Assembly (NCBI GenBank): GCA_019638975.1
Contig: JAHBST010000001.1
Span: forward strand, 1-64,000
Length of the DNA: 64,000 bases
Source of the DNA: Cryobacterium sp.
Lineage (GTDB): Bacteria; Actinomycetota; Actinomycetes; Actinomycetales; Microbacteriaceae
Direction of reading: 5' to 3'
Under the pieces are notes generated by a model. That model was not told where the DNA came from. It did no database searches and saw only the letters and a program-made list of their open reading frames with translations. Of this stretch, positions 37,626-45,416 are shown one piece after another. The translations under genes were made by a program, and so were the position numbers. How positions within the stretch are numbered: position 1 is the first letter of the stretch; each line of letters starts with the position of its first letter.

Positions 37626-38174
37626 GTGAGAGAGAACGACGCGATTCCGCTCGCGGCATCCTGGGAGCTCGTCGTCACGCAATTGGTTCGGGAGCGCGGC
37701 GCCGCTTTGCAGCGATACGCCTTCCTTTTGTGCGGCAATCCGGATGACGCGGCAGATCTCGTTCAGGACGCACTCGTCAAGACCTTCGGCCGATTGCGCA
37801 ACGGATTCAGCGTCACGAGTGCTGAAGCTTACGTCCGCAAAGCGATTCTCAACACGTACCTGGATGGCGGTCGGCGCCGCTCGCGGTGGAGGCGGATCGC
37901 TCATTTGGAAGTGACACCGGAATCCCTCGATTCCGAGTCGCCGACAACCGAACTTCGGCTGGACGTCCTCAACCAGCTTCAACGCCTCGCTCCCCGCGAG
38001 CGCGCGTGCATCATCCTTCGCTACTACGCAGACTTGAAAGTGGACGAAATCGCCGAAACGCTCGCCATCAGCTCGGGAGCCGTCAAGCGCTATGTGAGCG
38101 ACGCGCTCGCCAAGCTCGCGGTCTCGGTGACTCTCGGGAAGCTGAGCGAGAAGGGAGAGCGCCATGCCGACTGA
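37626..38174 (+). CDS. ECF-type sigma factor (SigE-like, SigM/SigJ group)
   Basis: 182 aa. Region 2: ALQRYAFLLCGNPDDAADLVQDALVKTFGRL. Region 4: LAPRERACIILRYYADLKVDEIAETLAISSGAVKRYVSDAL. The GTG at 37626 follows GGAAGGAGGG, a strong ribosome-binding site; the upstream 30 codons are probably untranslated. Its stop overlaps the start of the membrane protein gene by 11 bp, the usual arrangement for a sigma factor and its regulator. Confidence 0.9.
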   Translation: MRENDAIPLAASWELVVTQLVRERGAALQRYAFLLCGNPDDAADLVQDALVKTFGRLRNGFSVTSAEAYVRKAILNTYLDGGRRRSRWRRIAHLEVTPESLDSESPTTELRLDVLNQLQRLAPRERACIILRYYADLKVDEIAETLAISSGAVKRYVSDALAKLAVSVTLGKLSEKGERHAD

Positions 38175-38949
38175 ATCGGAGTTCCGCGATCAACTTCGGC
38201 GCGCGACATCGGCTCCATTGCCCCCCATCGACGCGGATGCGGTCATCCGGCAAGCGAAGTCGCGTCGCGCTCCGCGACGAGTAGCTTTCGGGGCGATGAC
38301 GGTGCTCGCGGTCGCCGGCGTGACGACGCTCGGAGTGTTCACGCTGCCGTCGCTTCTGCCGGGTGGAGTCGGGGCATCAGACACTTCGGCGCCCGCGTAC
38401 CAATCCCAGGTCTCCGATTCGGGGAAAGATGCCCCCGGTGGATATGCGGAAGGAATCGTTGAGCCGCCGAGCGCGGAGTCGCGATCGTCGGCGAAGTGCG
38501 GGGAGGCCCCTCTTGTCGTTCCGCCGAATTCCTGGGGTCTCGTGGTGACCGGATCGTTCCCGGCATCGGCTCCTGCCGACGGCTCCCCCGTCTCGGGCAC
38601 GGTGACGCTGACAAATCAGGGAACAACGCGCGTGGTCGGGGTGACGCCTTCGCAAGTCGTCATCGCACTCGCGCACGACGGCACAACCGTGTGGCACAGC
38701 AACGGCGCTGTCGATGCACGCGGACGTCGCGTGGACCTTCGACCGGGTGAATCCCTGAGCTACCCCGCGCAATTCACGCCCGTCGAGTGCACGGCCGCGG
38801 ATGACCGGGGCAGCGAGTTCCCCCACGACCTGCCGGCGTTGGCACCCGGCGACTACACGGTTTCTGCGACGATCGAGTTCCTACCGGACGCTGAGTCGAG
38901 CGGCGGAACCGTCGTGTCGGGGCCAGCGAGCATGATCACGCTCCGATAG
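38164..38949 (+). CDS. Single-pass membrane protein, putative sigma-factor regulator
   Basis: 261 aa. A short cytosolic N-terminus (about 1-40, FRDQLRRATSAPLPPIDADAVIRQAKSRR), one membrane helix (about 41-64), a linker and an extracellular beta-rich domain (about 110-261) with SPVSGTVTLTNQGTTRVVG and VDLRPGESLSYPAQF, resembling intracellular-proteinase-inhibitor/BsuPI-like folds. Coupled to the sigma gene, so an anti-sigma role is likely by position. I do not see the HxxxCxxC zinc motif of classic anti-sigma domains. Confidence 0.75.
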   Translation: MPTESEFRDQLRRATSAPLPPIDADAVIRQAKSRRAPRRVAFGAMTVLAVAGVTTLGVFTLPSLLPGGVGASDTSAPAYQSQVSDSGKDAPGGYAEGIVEPPSAESRSSAKCGEAPLVVPPNSWGLVVTGSFPASAPADGSPVSGTVTLTNQGTTRVVGVTPSQVVIALAHDGTTVWHSNGAVDARGRRVDLRPGESLSYPAQFTPVECTAADDRGSEFPHDLPALAPGDYTVSATIEFLPDAESSGGTVVSGPASMITLR

Positions 38950-38988
38950 CCGATCCCGAATCGCACGGGCAATCGTCCTTAAACGCGA

Positions 38989-39020
38989 CGATCGCTGCCA
39001 CAACGTCGGGGCAGCGATCG
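38989..39020. terminator. Bidirectional terminator hairpin
   Basis: CGATCGCTGCC / GGCAGCGATCG, an 11-bp perfect stem with a 10-nt loop, lies between the convergent sigma-partner and membrane-protein genes. A TTATTT run follows shortly on the plus strand. Confidence 0.75.
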
Positions 39021-39041
39021 CGCGTTATTTACCTGGAGTGA

Positions 39042-39596
39042 CTACTTCTTGTTGAGGACGTAGAGCAATCCAGTCAGGGCCACCACGATAGCGAAAATGA
39101 GTCCGATGACCCAATTCGCGAGGGCGGCAACCATACCCATCAAGCCGAGGAAGTACAGCAGCGCAAGCAGGAATACCGCCCACATGGCCCACTTCGCCAG
39201 CCCTCGTGCGACACCCTTTTGCATGATGGCGATGGCGGCAAACAGCGTTCCCACAACCACCAGGATCGCGGTCACCCATCCGAGCGCGCCGTCCACCATG
39301 CCGCCGAACGCGGGCACGAGCGCCCACAAGAGCGTGCCCAGTGCGGCCGCCCACAAGCCGACCTTTCCGAGCATGCTGTTGCCTACGGCACCATTGGAGC
39401 CGGTCTGGCCCCACGCAACAAGGAAGAAGCCGATCGCCACGACGATCAGACCGATAATGCCGAGCCACTTCACAATGTCGCCGGAGGTACCCGCCTGACC
39501 GAGCACGATCGCGAGCAGCCAGAGGAAACCTCCGACGAGAAGCCCGCCGCCACCGTAGATCCGCCAGTTTGCGGTGTCCTTGTCAACAGTTGTCAT
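39042..39596 (-). CDS. Multi-pass membrane protein of unknown function
   Basis: 184 aa with about six hydrophobic segments from residue 18 to the end and almost no soluble part. N-terminus MTTVDKDTANWRIYGGGGLL. No family recognised. The ATG at 39596 has an AAGGAAT ribosome-binding region; the 13 upstream codons are not needed. Divergent from pspA with 252 bp between the starts, so both may respond to envelope stress (inference). Confidence 0.7.
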   Translation of the reverse strand: MTTVDKDTANWRIYGGGGLLVGGFLWLLAIVLGQAGTSGDIVKWLGIIGLIVVAIGFFLVAWGQTGSNGAVGNSMLGKVGLWAAALGTLLWALVPAFGGMVDGALGWVTAILVVVGTLFAAIAIMQKGVARGLAKWAMWAVFLLALLYFLGLMGMVAALANWVIGLIFAIVVALTGLLYVLNKK

Positions 39597-39848
39597 AGTT
39601 GATTCCTTATTCCTTTCGGAAATCACCACGGCCACGATGACCGCGACGCGCCTATTGTGGCAGCACCCCGCGCTCGTGTAAATGGAACACGCACAAAATG
39701 CTGGGTTTCACCTGAGAAGTTGACGATTCCCAGCGTATTCGCGGCAATCGATGAGGAAAGCCCGCGAAATTCTGGTGCTTTCGCTCACGGCGATTGCTCC
39801 ACTACCGTGGGAGAACACACGTGACGCCCGATAGAAAAGGAAACGCCC

Positions 39849-40592
39849 ATGGTGAAGCAGTCAATTTTCGGCAGGATCGCGCAATTGGCCAAGGCCAACA
39901 TCAACGCGCTGCTCGATTCAGCGGAAGACCCCGCAATGATGCTTGACCAAATGGTGCGGGATTACACGAACAACATCGCCGAAGCGGAAAGCGCGATCGC
40001 TCAAACCATCGGGAACCTTCGCCTCCTCGAGCAGGACCACGCCGAGGATGTCTCCAACGCACAGGACTGGGGCAGCAAGGCTCTTGCCGCGAGCCGGAAG
40101 GGCGACGAATTGCGCGCGGCCGGAAACACTGCGGATGCCGATAAATTCGACAATCTTGCCAAGGTGGCTCTCGGACGCCAGTTGTCCGCAGAAAAGGAAG
40201 CGAAGGCCGCCGAGCCGACGATCGCAAGCCAGACCGAGGTCGTCGACAAGCTCAAGAAGGGCCTCGACGGCATGCGGGGCAAGCTCACCGAGTTGTCCTC
40301 CAAGCGTGATGAACTCATCGCGCGGGCGAAGACCGCGAGCGCCCAGCAGCAAGTGATGGATGCCATGAAGAGCATCGACCTATTGGATCCGACGAGCGAG
40401 ATCAGCCGCTTCGAGGAGAAGATCCGACGCGAAGAAGCGAAGGTCATCGGCCAGCAGGAGCTCGCAGCGTCGAGCCTCGATGCCCAGTTCGAGCAACTCG
40501 CCGATGGAGACAAAGAGGTCGAAGTCGACGCGAGGCTTGCGGCGCTCAAAGCGGGTGGAGATCCTCAGAAGGCGGTGACGTCGGGAGAGTAA
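39849..40592 (+). CDS. pspA: PspA/IM30-family protein
   Basis: 247 aa, almost entirely coiled coil (about 20-220). The N-terminal amphipathic helix VKQSIFGRIAQLAKANINALLDSAEDPAMMLDQMVRDY is the PspA/IM30/Vipp1 signature. It forms ESCRT-III-like rings that stabilise damaged membranes. AAAAGGAAA precedes the ATG; TACCGT about 40 nt upstream is a possible -10. Its stop codon lies inside the -10 box of the following arginase-family gene. Confidence 0.92.
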   Translation: MVKQSIFGRIAQLAKANINALLDSAEDPAMMLDQMVRDYTNNIAEAESAIAQTIGNLRLLEQDHAEDVSNAQDWGSKALAASRKGDELRAAGNTADADKFDNLAKVALGRQLSAEKEAKAAEPTIASQTEVVDKLKKGLDGMRGKLTELSSKRDELIARAKTASAQQQVMDAMKSIDLLDPTSEISRFEEKIRREEAKVIGQQELAASSLDAQFEQLADGDKEVEVDARLAALKAGGDPQKAVTSGE

Positions 40593-40595
40593 CCT
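40590..40595 (+). promoter_or_regulatory. -10 box TAACCT of leaderless arginase-family gene
   Basis: TAACCT, 7 nt, ATG at 40603. The box includes the pspA stop codon TAA. Confidence 0.55.
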
Positions 40596-40602
40596 CGACG
40601 CG

Positions 40603-41427
40603 ATGGACGTGAACTTTCTCGTCGCGCCGCAGTGGCAGGGCTCGGGTTCCACGAGAGCGATGCAATTAGTCGACGGCGCCGACGCCATTCGTGGTGACCT
40701 CCCGTCCTCCCGCACGACCGTCATCGACATTCCGCTCGGCGCGGGCGAAAGCCTCGGGAGCGGCGTCCGTCGAATCAGCGCGATTCAGGCGGTGCGCGAC
40801 CGGGCCGCGGATGCGCTGGCCGACGCCGAGGGGGTCACCATCACGATCGGGGGCGATTGCGGCGTCGAGCTCGCTCCGATCGCGCACGCCATCGAACAGC
40901 ACCCCGGGGGAATGGCTCTCGTCTGGTTCGACGCGCACCCCGACCTCAACACACCGGAGAGTTCACCGTCGGGAGCGTTTCACGGCATGGTGCTGCGCAC
41001 GTTGCTCGGCGACGGTTTCCCCTCGCTCGTGCCCGACCATCCCCTTTCCGCCGATCGGCTGGTACTCGCGGGAGTTCGGGCATTCGACGAACCGGAGGCC
41101 GAATGGATCGCCGAAACCGGCATTCGGATGCTGCCGGTCGATGACGTGTCGCCCGACAGCGTTGTGGAGGCGATCCGCGCAACGGGCGCGAGCGCCGTGT
41201 ACCTCCACATCGACCTGGACGTTCTCGATCCTTCCGAATTCACCTCGCTCGGGTTCCCGGAGCCGTTCGGTCTGTCGCTGGGGACTCTTCTCGAGACGAT
41301 TCGGGCCATTGCCTCGACCTTCGTCCTCGCGGGGGCCGGATTGTGTGAATTCGCGCCGCCCGGTCCGGATGCCGCGGCCGACGACCTGCCGACCATCCTG
41401 CGGATCATCGGCACCCTCACGACGTGA
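40603..41427 (+). CDS. Arginase/agmatinase-family ureohydrolase
   Basis: 274 aa. Dimanganese ligands are visible in IGGDCGVE (Cys instead of the common His), VWFDAHPDLNTPESSPSGAFHGM and VYLHIDLDVLDPSEF. The variant GGDCG occurs in many actinobacterial arginase-like proteins. The substrate could be arginine, agmatine or formimidoyl-glutamate; not assignable here. Followed by the crotonase gene after 24 bp. Confidence 0.9.
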   Translation: MDVNFLVAPQWQGSGSTRAMQLVDGADAIRGDLPSSRTTVIDIPLGAGESLGSGVRRISAIQAVRDRAADALADAEGVTITIGGDCGVELAPIAHAIEQHPGGMALVWFDAHPDLNTPESSPSGAFHGMVLRTLLGDGFPSLVPDHPLSADRLVLAGVRAFDEPEAEWIAETGIRMLPVDDVSPDSVVEAIRATGASAVYLHIDLDVLDPSEFTSLGFPEPFGLSLGTLLETIRAIASTFVLAGAGLCEFAPPGPDAAADDLPTILRIIGTLTT

Positions 41428-41439
41428 CGAGGTTCGGCC

Positions 41440-41445
41440 TAGGCT
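41440..41445 (+). promoter_or_regulatory. -10 box TAGGCT of leaderless crotonase gene
   Basis: TAGGCT, 6 nt, ATG at 41452. Confidence 0.6.
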
Positions 41446-41451
41446 GACGGC

Positions 41452-42264
41452 ATGAGCAGCGAGAGCACCGAATCCGACGAAGCATCACCGCGCATTACCG
41501 TCGAACGTGATGGGCAGGTCCTGCTCATTGGCCTCAATCGGCCCGCCAAACGAAATGCCGCGGATTTCCGGTTGCTGCAGGAACTCGCGAGTGCTTACGG
41601 TGAACTCGACCGGAACCCGGACCTTCGCGCCGGATTCGTGTTCGCGCACGGCGACCACTTCACGGGCGGGCTCGATCTCGCCGATGTCGGCCCCCGCATC
41701 GGGCCCGAGGGGCTCGATATGATCCCCGACGGTGGCATCAACCCGTGGGCTGTCGACGGTCGCGCCGTGAGCAAGCCCGTCGTGATCGCGGTGCAAGGCA
41801 TGTGCCTGACTCTCGGTATCGAACTCGTGCTCGCGAGTGACATCGCCGTTGCCGCAGAGACCGCGACCTTCTCGCAAATCGAGGTGAGCCGGGGCATTCT
41901 GCCTTTCGGCGGAGCGACGATCCGGTTGCCGAGAACCGTCGGTTGGGGCAACGCGATGCGCTGGATGCTCACGGGCGACAGCTTCGACGCCGCAGAAGCA
42001 CTTCGCATCGGGCTCGTGCAGGAGCTCGTGCCGCACGGCGAACAGCATGCGCGCGGCCTCGAACTCGCGCGGAGAATTGCGGCGCAAGCACCGCTCGCGG
42101 TGCAAGCGACCCTGGCGAATGCTCGCCTCGCCGTGCGCGAGGGTGATGCCGCTGCAGAAGCCCGGTTGCAGCCTGAACTCGTCCGGCTCGCCGCTACCGA
42201 GGACGCCCGCCTCGGCATGGAGTCGTTCGTCGCTCGAACGGCAGCGACTTTCGTCGGACGGTAA
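41452..42264 (+). CDS. Enoyl-CoA hydratase/isomerase (crotonase) family protein
   Basis: 270 aa. Oxyanion-hole segments GDHFTGGLDLADVG and GMCLTLGIELVLASDIAVA are present. RGILPFGGATIRLPRTVGWGNAMRWMLTGDSFDAAEAL matches the crotonase core. The catalytic Glu pair is not clearly conserved, so hydratase versus other crotonase chemistry stays open. Its stop codon lies in the -10 box of the next gene. Confidence 0.9.
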   Translation: MSSESTESDEASPRITVERDGQVLLIGLNRPAKRNAADFRLLQELASAYGELDRNPDLRAGFVFAHGDHFTGGLDLADVGPRIGPEGLDMIPDGGINPWAVDGRAVSKPVVIAVQGMCLTLGIELVLASDIAVAAETATFSQIEVSRGILPFGGATIRLPRTVGWGNAMRWMLTGDSFDAAEALRIGLVQELVPHGEQHARGLELARRIAAQAPLAVQATLANARLAVREGDAAAEARLQPELVRLAATEDARLGMESFVARTAATFVGR

Positions 42265-42267
42265 TCT
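42262..42267 (+). promoter_or_regulatory. -10 box TAATCT of leaderless disulfide oxidoreductase gene
   Basis: TAATCT, 6 nt, ATG at 42274; it overlaps the crotonase stop codon. Confidence 0.6.
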
Positions 42268-42273
42268 CGAACG

Positions 42274-43683
42274 ATGAACGACTACGACGTCATCGTGATC
42301 GGCGCGGGTTCCACAGGCGAGAACGTCGCGGACCGCGCGAGGGCCGGCGGGCTCACGACACTCATCGTCGAAAGCGAACTCGTCGGCGGGGATTGCTCCT
42401 ATTGGGCCTGCACTCCGTCCAAAGCGTTGTTGCGCAGCGCTGGAGCATTGCGCGCGGCCCAGCGCGTGGGCGGCGCCCGCGAAGCGGTTTCCGGACGCCT
42501 CGACGTCGCAGCCGTTTTCGCGCGCCGCGACAACGCCGTTCACGAGTGGTCCGACGACGGGCAAGTGAAATGGCTCGCCTCCGCCGGAATCGACCTCGTG
42601 CGCGGCGAGGGACGGATCACGGGCGAGCGGGAAGTGACCGTCCGCACGGCGAATGGGCACGATGAGCGCTACCGGGCACGCCACGCCGTCGCCGTGTGCA
42701 CCGGTTCGGCCGCCTTGCTTCCGGACATTCCCGGACTTGTGGACGCCGAACCGTGGACGAGCCGGGACGCGACGAGCGCGAAGGAGGCCCCCGCGAGTCT
42801 CGCGATCCTGGGCGGCGGAGTGGTCGGCGTCGAAATGGCGACCGCCTATGCAGGGTTCGGCACGGAGGTGACCCTCCTCGCTCGCAGCGGACTTCTCTCG
42901 ACGGAAGAGCCATTCGCCGGCGAGCTCGTGCGCGAGGGCCTCACCGAACTCGGCGCACGCGTCATCACCGGCGTCTCCCCGACATCCGTCCGGAGGGAAA
43001 GCGGCTCGATCCACGTCGCCCTCGACGACGGAACGACGATCACTGCGGAGGAGTTGCTGGTCGCGACGGGGAGAGTGCCCCGCACAACCGGGCTCGGACT
43101 CGATAGCGTCGGCCTGAGGGATGGCGAATGGCTCGACGTCGACGACACCATGCGAGTGGCCGGATTCGACTGGCTGTACGCGGTTGGAGACGTCAATCAC
43201 CGAGTTCTCCTGACCCACCAGGGCAAGTATCAGGCGAGAGCAGCGGGCGAGGTCATCGCCGCCCGGGCGCACGGCGACGCGGTCGACGACGCGGATTGGG
43301 GCCGGCACGTCGCGACCGCCGATCATGAGTCGGTTCCGCAAGTCACTTTCAGCGAGCCGGAGGTCGCGTCCGTCGGATTGACCGAAGCGGCCGCCCGGGC
43401 CGCCGGCCACGACATCCGCGTCGTCGACTACAACCTCGGATGGACGGCAGGTGCGAGCCTGTACGCGGACGGCTACCAGGGTCGAGCACGAATGATCGTC
43501 GACGAGTCGCGCGGAGTCGTCATCGGCGCGACTTTCGTCGGCGCCGATGTGGCCGAATTGCTCCACGCCGCGACGATCGCGATCGTTGGAGCAGTTCCGA
43601 TTTCCCGCCTCTGGCACGCCGTTCCCGCATTCCCCACGATGAGCGAGGTGTGGTTGCGCCTCTTGGAGAGCTATCGAGGCTAG
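42274..43683 (+). CDS. Pyridine nucleotide-disulfide oxidoreductase (class I)
   Basis: 469 aa FAD enzyme. FAD site VIVIGAGSTGENVADRA; redox pair in GGDCSYWACTPSKAL (CxxxxC); NAD(P) site LAILGGGVVGVEMATAYAGFG; second FAD motif YAVGDV; C-terminal dimer domain with HAVPAFPTMSEVW supplying the His-Glu dyad. It resembles dihydrolipoyl dehydrogenase or mercuric/mycothione reductases; no 2-oxoacid dehydrogenase genes are nearby, so the substrate is open. The stop overlaps the convergent GT4 stop by 4 bp. Confidence 0.92.
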   Translation: MNDYDVIVIGAGSTGENVADRARAGGLTTLIVESELVGGDCSYWACTPSKALLRSAGALRAAQRVGGAREAVSGRLDVAAVFARRDNAVHEWSDDGQVKWLASAGIDLVRGEGRITGEREVTVRTANGHDERYRARHAVAVCTGSAALLPDIPGLVDAEPWTSRDATSAKEAPASLAILGGGVVGVEMATAYAGFGTEVTLLARSGLLSTEEPFAGELVREGLTELGARVITGVSPTSVRRESGSIHVALDDGTTITAEELLVATGRVPRTTGLGLDSVGLRDGEWLDVDDTMRVAGFDWLYAVGDVNHRVLLTHQGKYQARAAGEVIAARAHGDAVDDADWGRHVATADHESVPQVTFSEPEVASVGLTEAAARAAGHDIRVVDYNLGWTAGASLYADGYQGRARMIVDESRGVVIGATFVGADVAELLHAATIAIVGAVPISRLWHAVPAFPTMSEVWLRLLESYRG

Positions 43684-44906
43684 AGGCTCGCGTACACACC
43701 GAGTAACGCCGTCGCCGACGCAGCCCACGTGTATCCGAGAGCGTGATCGCGCGCGGTCGCCGAGAGGGATTCGCGAAACTCCCGATCAGCGAGCAAGCCG
43801 GCGATCGTGCTCGCCCACACGCCGGGATCGCGCGAATTCACGAGCACACCGGAAATCCCGTTGGCGACGGATTCGCGCATTCCGCTGCCCTGGAAACCAA
43901 CGACGGGTGTTCCGCTCGCCGCCGATTCGAGCGCGACGAGGCCGAAGGTCTCACTCCTCGAGGTCATGAGAGTGAGGTCGGCTGCGGCGAATAGTTCAGC
44001 AAGCTCCGTGCGCCCGAGTGCGCCGACGAAACGGACGTGCTCGTCGATCCCGAGCTCTTCCGCGAGAGATCGCAATCGTGCCAGGTATTCTTCATCGCCG
44101 GGAGTCGGTTCCCCCACGATCACGAGAACGGGGACGGGCACACTGCCGGCGGCGAGAACACCGAGGGCTCGGATCGCGAGCTCCTGGTCCTTGAGCGGTT
44201 GCACTCTGCCCACCACGGCGAGAATGGGTCGCCCCTCCGCAATAGCCATGGTCGATCGAACTCGGTCGCCGACACCGGGTCGATGAGGGCGGAAGAGGTC
44301 GACATCCACTCCGGGCGGAATCACCCACACCCGGTCTGCGGGAGCTCTCACCCGTTCGAGCAGAAACGTCGCCTCGGCGGCGGAACCGGCGACGATCGCA
44401 CTCGCCTGACTTGCCAAATAAGCTTCCGAACGGATGCGGAACTCCGGTTCCACACCTGCCCCGGGCTCCGCGAAATCGTCTTTCATCGCGGCCAGGGTGT
44501 GGAAACTCTGCACGAAGGGGATGCCGAATTCCAGCGCGACGGGCAGAGCGGCGACTCCGCTCAACCAATAGTGCGCATGGATGACGTCATAGTGCCCGTT
44601 CGGTCGCCGTGCCAACTCTGCGATCGCTTCACCGAACTCGTCGGAAACGGCAGGGAGGCCGGCCTTTTCGATCGCTCCCGGTCCGCCGGCGGCGACCTCC
44701 CGCAGCATGACCCCGGTCTCGAGCTGTCGTTCGCGCGGTTCCCCGATGGCCCTCGTGAGAAGGTCGACCTCCACGCCGTGCCGCGCCAACTCGCCCGCGA
44801 GAGACAACAGAGACACGTTCATCCCGCCCGCATCCCCGATGCCCGGTTCCGCCGAAGGAGAGGTGTGCATCGATACGAACGCGACGCGCGTGGGGAGGCC
44901 GGTCAT
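43680..44906 (-). CDS. Family 4 glycosyltransferase (MshA-like)
   Basis: 408 aa GT-B enzyme. PSAEPGIGDAGGMNVSLLSLAGELARHGVEVDLLTR at the N-terminus and the retaining-GT motif TSRSETFGLVALESAASGTPVVGFQGSGM (E-x7-E) at the C-terminus. The N-terminal GGMNV region resembles MshA (mycothiol) and sucrose-phosphate synthase-like enzymes; the exact acceptor is uncertain. TACAGT 6 nt before the ATG: leaderless. Confidence 0.9.
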   Translation of the reverse strand: MTGLPTRVAFVSMHTSPSAEPGIGDAGGMNVSLLSLAGELARHGVEVDLLTRAIGEPRERQLETGVMLREVAAGGPGAIEKAGLPAVSDEFGEAIAELARRPNGHYDVIHAHYWLSGVAALPVALEFGIPFVQSFHTLAAMKDDFAEPGAGVEPEFRIRSEAYLASQASAIVAGSAAEATFLLERVRAPADRVWVIPPGVDVDLFRPHRPGVGDRVRSTMAIAEGRPILAVVGRVQPLKDQELAIRALGVLAAGSVPVPVLVIVGEPTPGDEEYLARLRSLAEELGIDEHVRFVGALGRTELAELFAAADLTLMTSRSETFGLVALESAASGTPVVGFQGSGMRESVANGISGVLVNSRDPGVWASTIAGLLADREFRESLSATARDHALGYTWAASATALLGVYASL

Positions 44907-44912
44907 GCCATC

Positions 44913-44918
44913 ACTGTA
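44913..44918 (-). promoter_or_regulatory. -10 box TACAGT of leaderless GT4 gene
   Basis: TACAGT, 6 nt, ATG at 44906 on the minus strand. Confidence 0.6.
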
Positions 44919-44963
44919 TTGCCTCCCACTCGGGCGCCGCCGCGAGATGCTAGAACAGTCACC

Positions 44964-45395
44964 ATGGGCATTGCCGGTTCACGATTCGAACGCGGGACGA
45001 CGGCGCTCGTACGCAGAATATCCGCGGTCCCCTGGTTGCGTGCCGCCATCCTGAGTCCCGTCGTGGCGCGACCCGGTTACTGGTTCGCGACTCTGTGCGG
45101 ACTCGTGTGGGGCGCCGTGCTGAGCCGTGGCCGCATTCGCCGGCAGAACGGGGTCATCGTCGCGCGCAAGTGCCCCGAGTGGGCGTTCGGTCGAGGAGGC
45201 ACGACCATCGGGGCCGTGTTCCTCACTCGCGACGCACTGAGCGAGGGAGTTCTCGCGCACGAGGCGGTTCATCGAGCCCAGTGGAAGCGCTATGGCCTCG
45301 CGTTCATTCCGCTCTACATCGCGGCGGGCCAGACAGGGACCGCCAATCGTTTCGAGATCGAGGCCGGACTCGAGCGCGGCGGCTACGTCGCCTAA
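44964..45395 (+). CDS. Small protein with HEAVH (HExxH) motif
   Basis: 143 aa. A basic N-terminus, one hydrophobic stretch (about 38-54, GYWFATLCGLVWGAVLS), then FLTRDALSEGVLAHEAVHRAQWKRYGLAFIPLY. The HEAVH sequence fits a zinc metallopeptidase-like site with a membrane-proximal position, but the protein is shorter than most peptidases. I know no function. The ATG at 44964 is the first Met of the conserved-looking part; the upstream frame overlaps the GT4 gene. Divergent from GT4. Confidence 0.65.
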   Translation: MGIAGSRFERGTTALVRRISAVPWLRAAILSPVVARPGYWFATLCGLVWGAVLSRGRIRRQNGVIVARKCPEWAFGRGGTTIGAVFLTRDALSEGVLAHEAVHRAQWKRYGLAFIPLYIAAGQTGTANRFEIEAGLERGGYVA

Positions 45396-45416
45396 CGCTG
45401 TTCAAAGCACGGCACG

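Noticed and set aside
41485..43728. Very long minus-strand open frame (about 747 codons) opposite the crotonase and disulfide oxidoreductase genes
   Set aside because: Its product is rich in Arg/His/Glu with no domains, while the plus strand encodes two complete, motif-bearing enzymes. High G+C leaves long antisense frames open.
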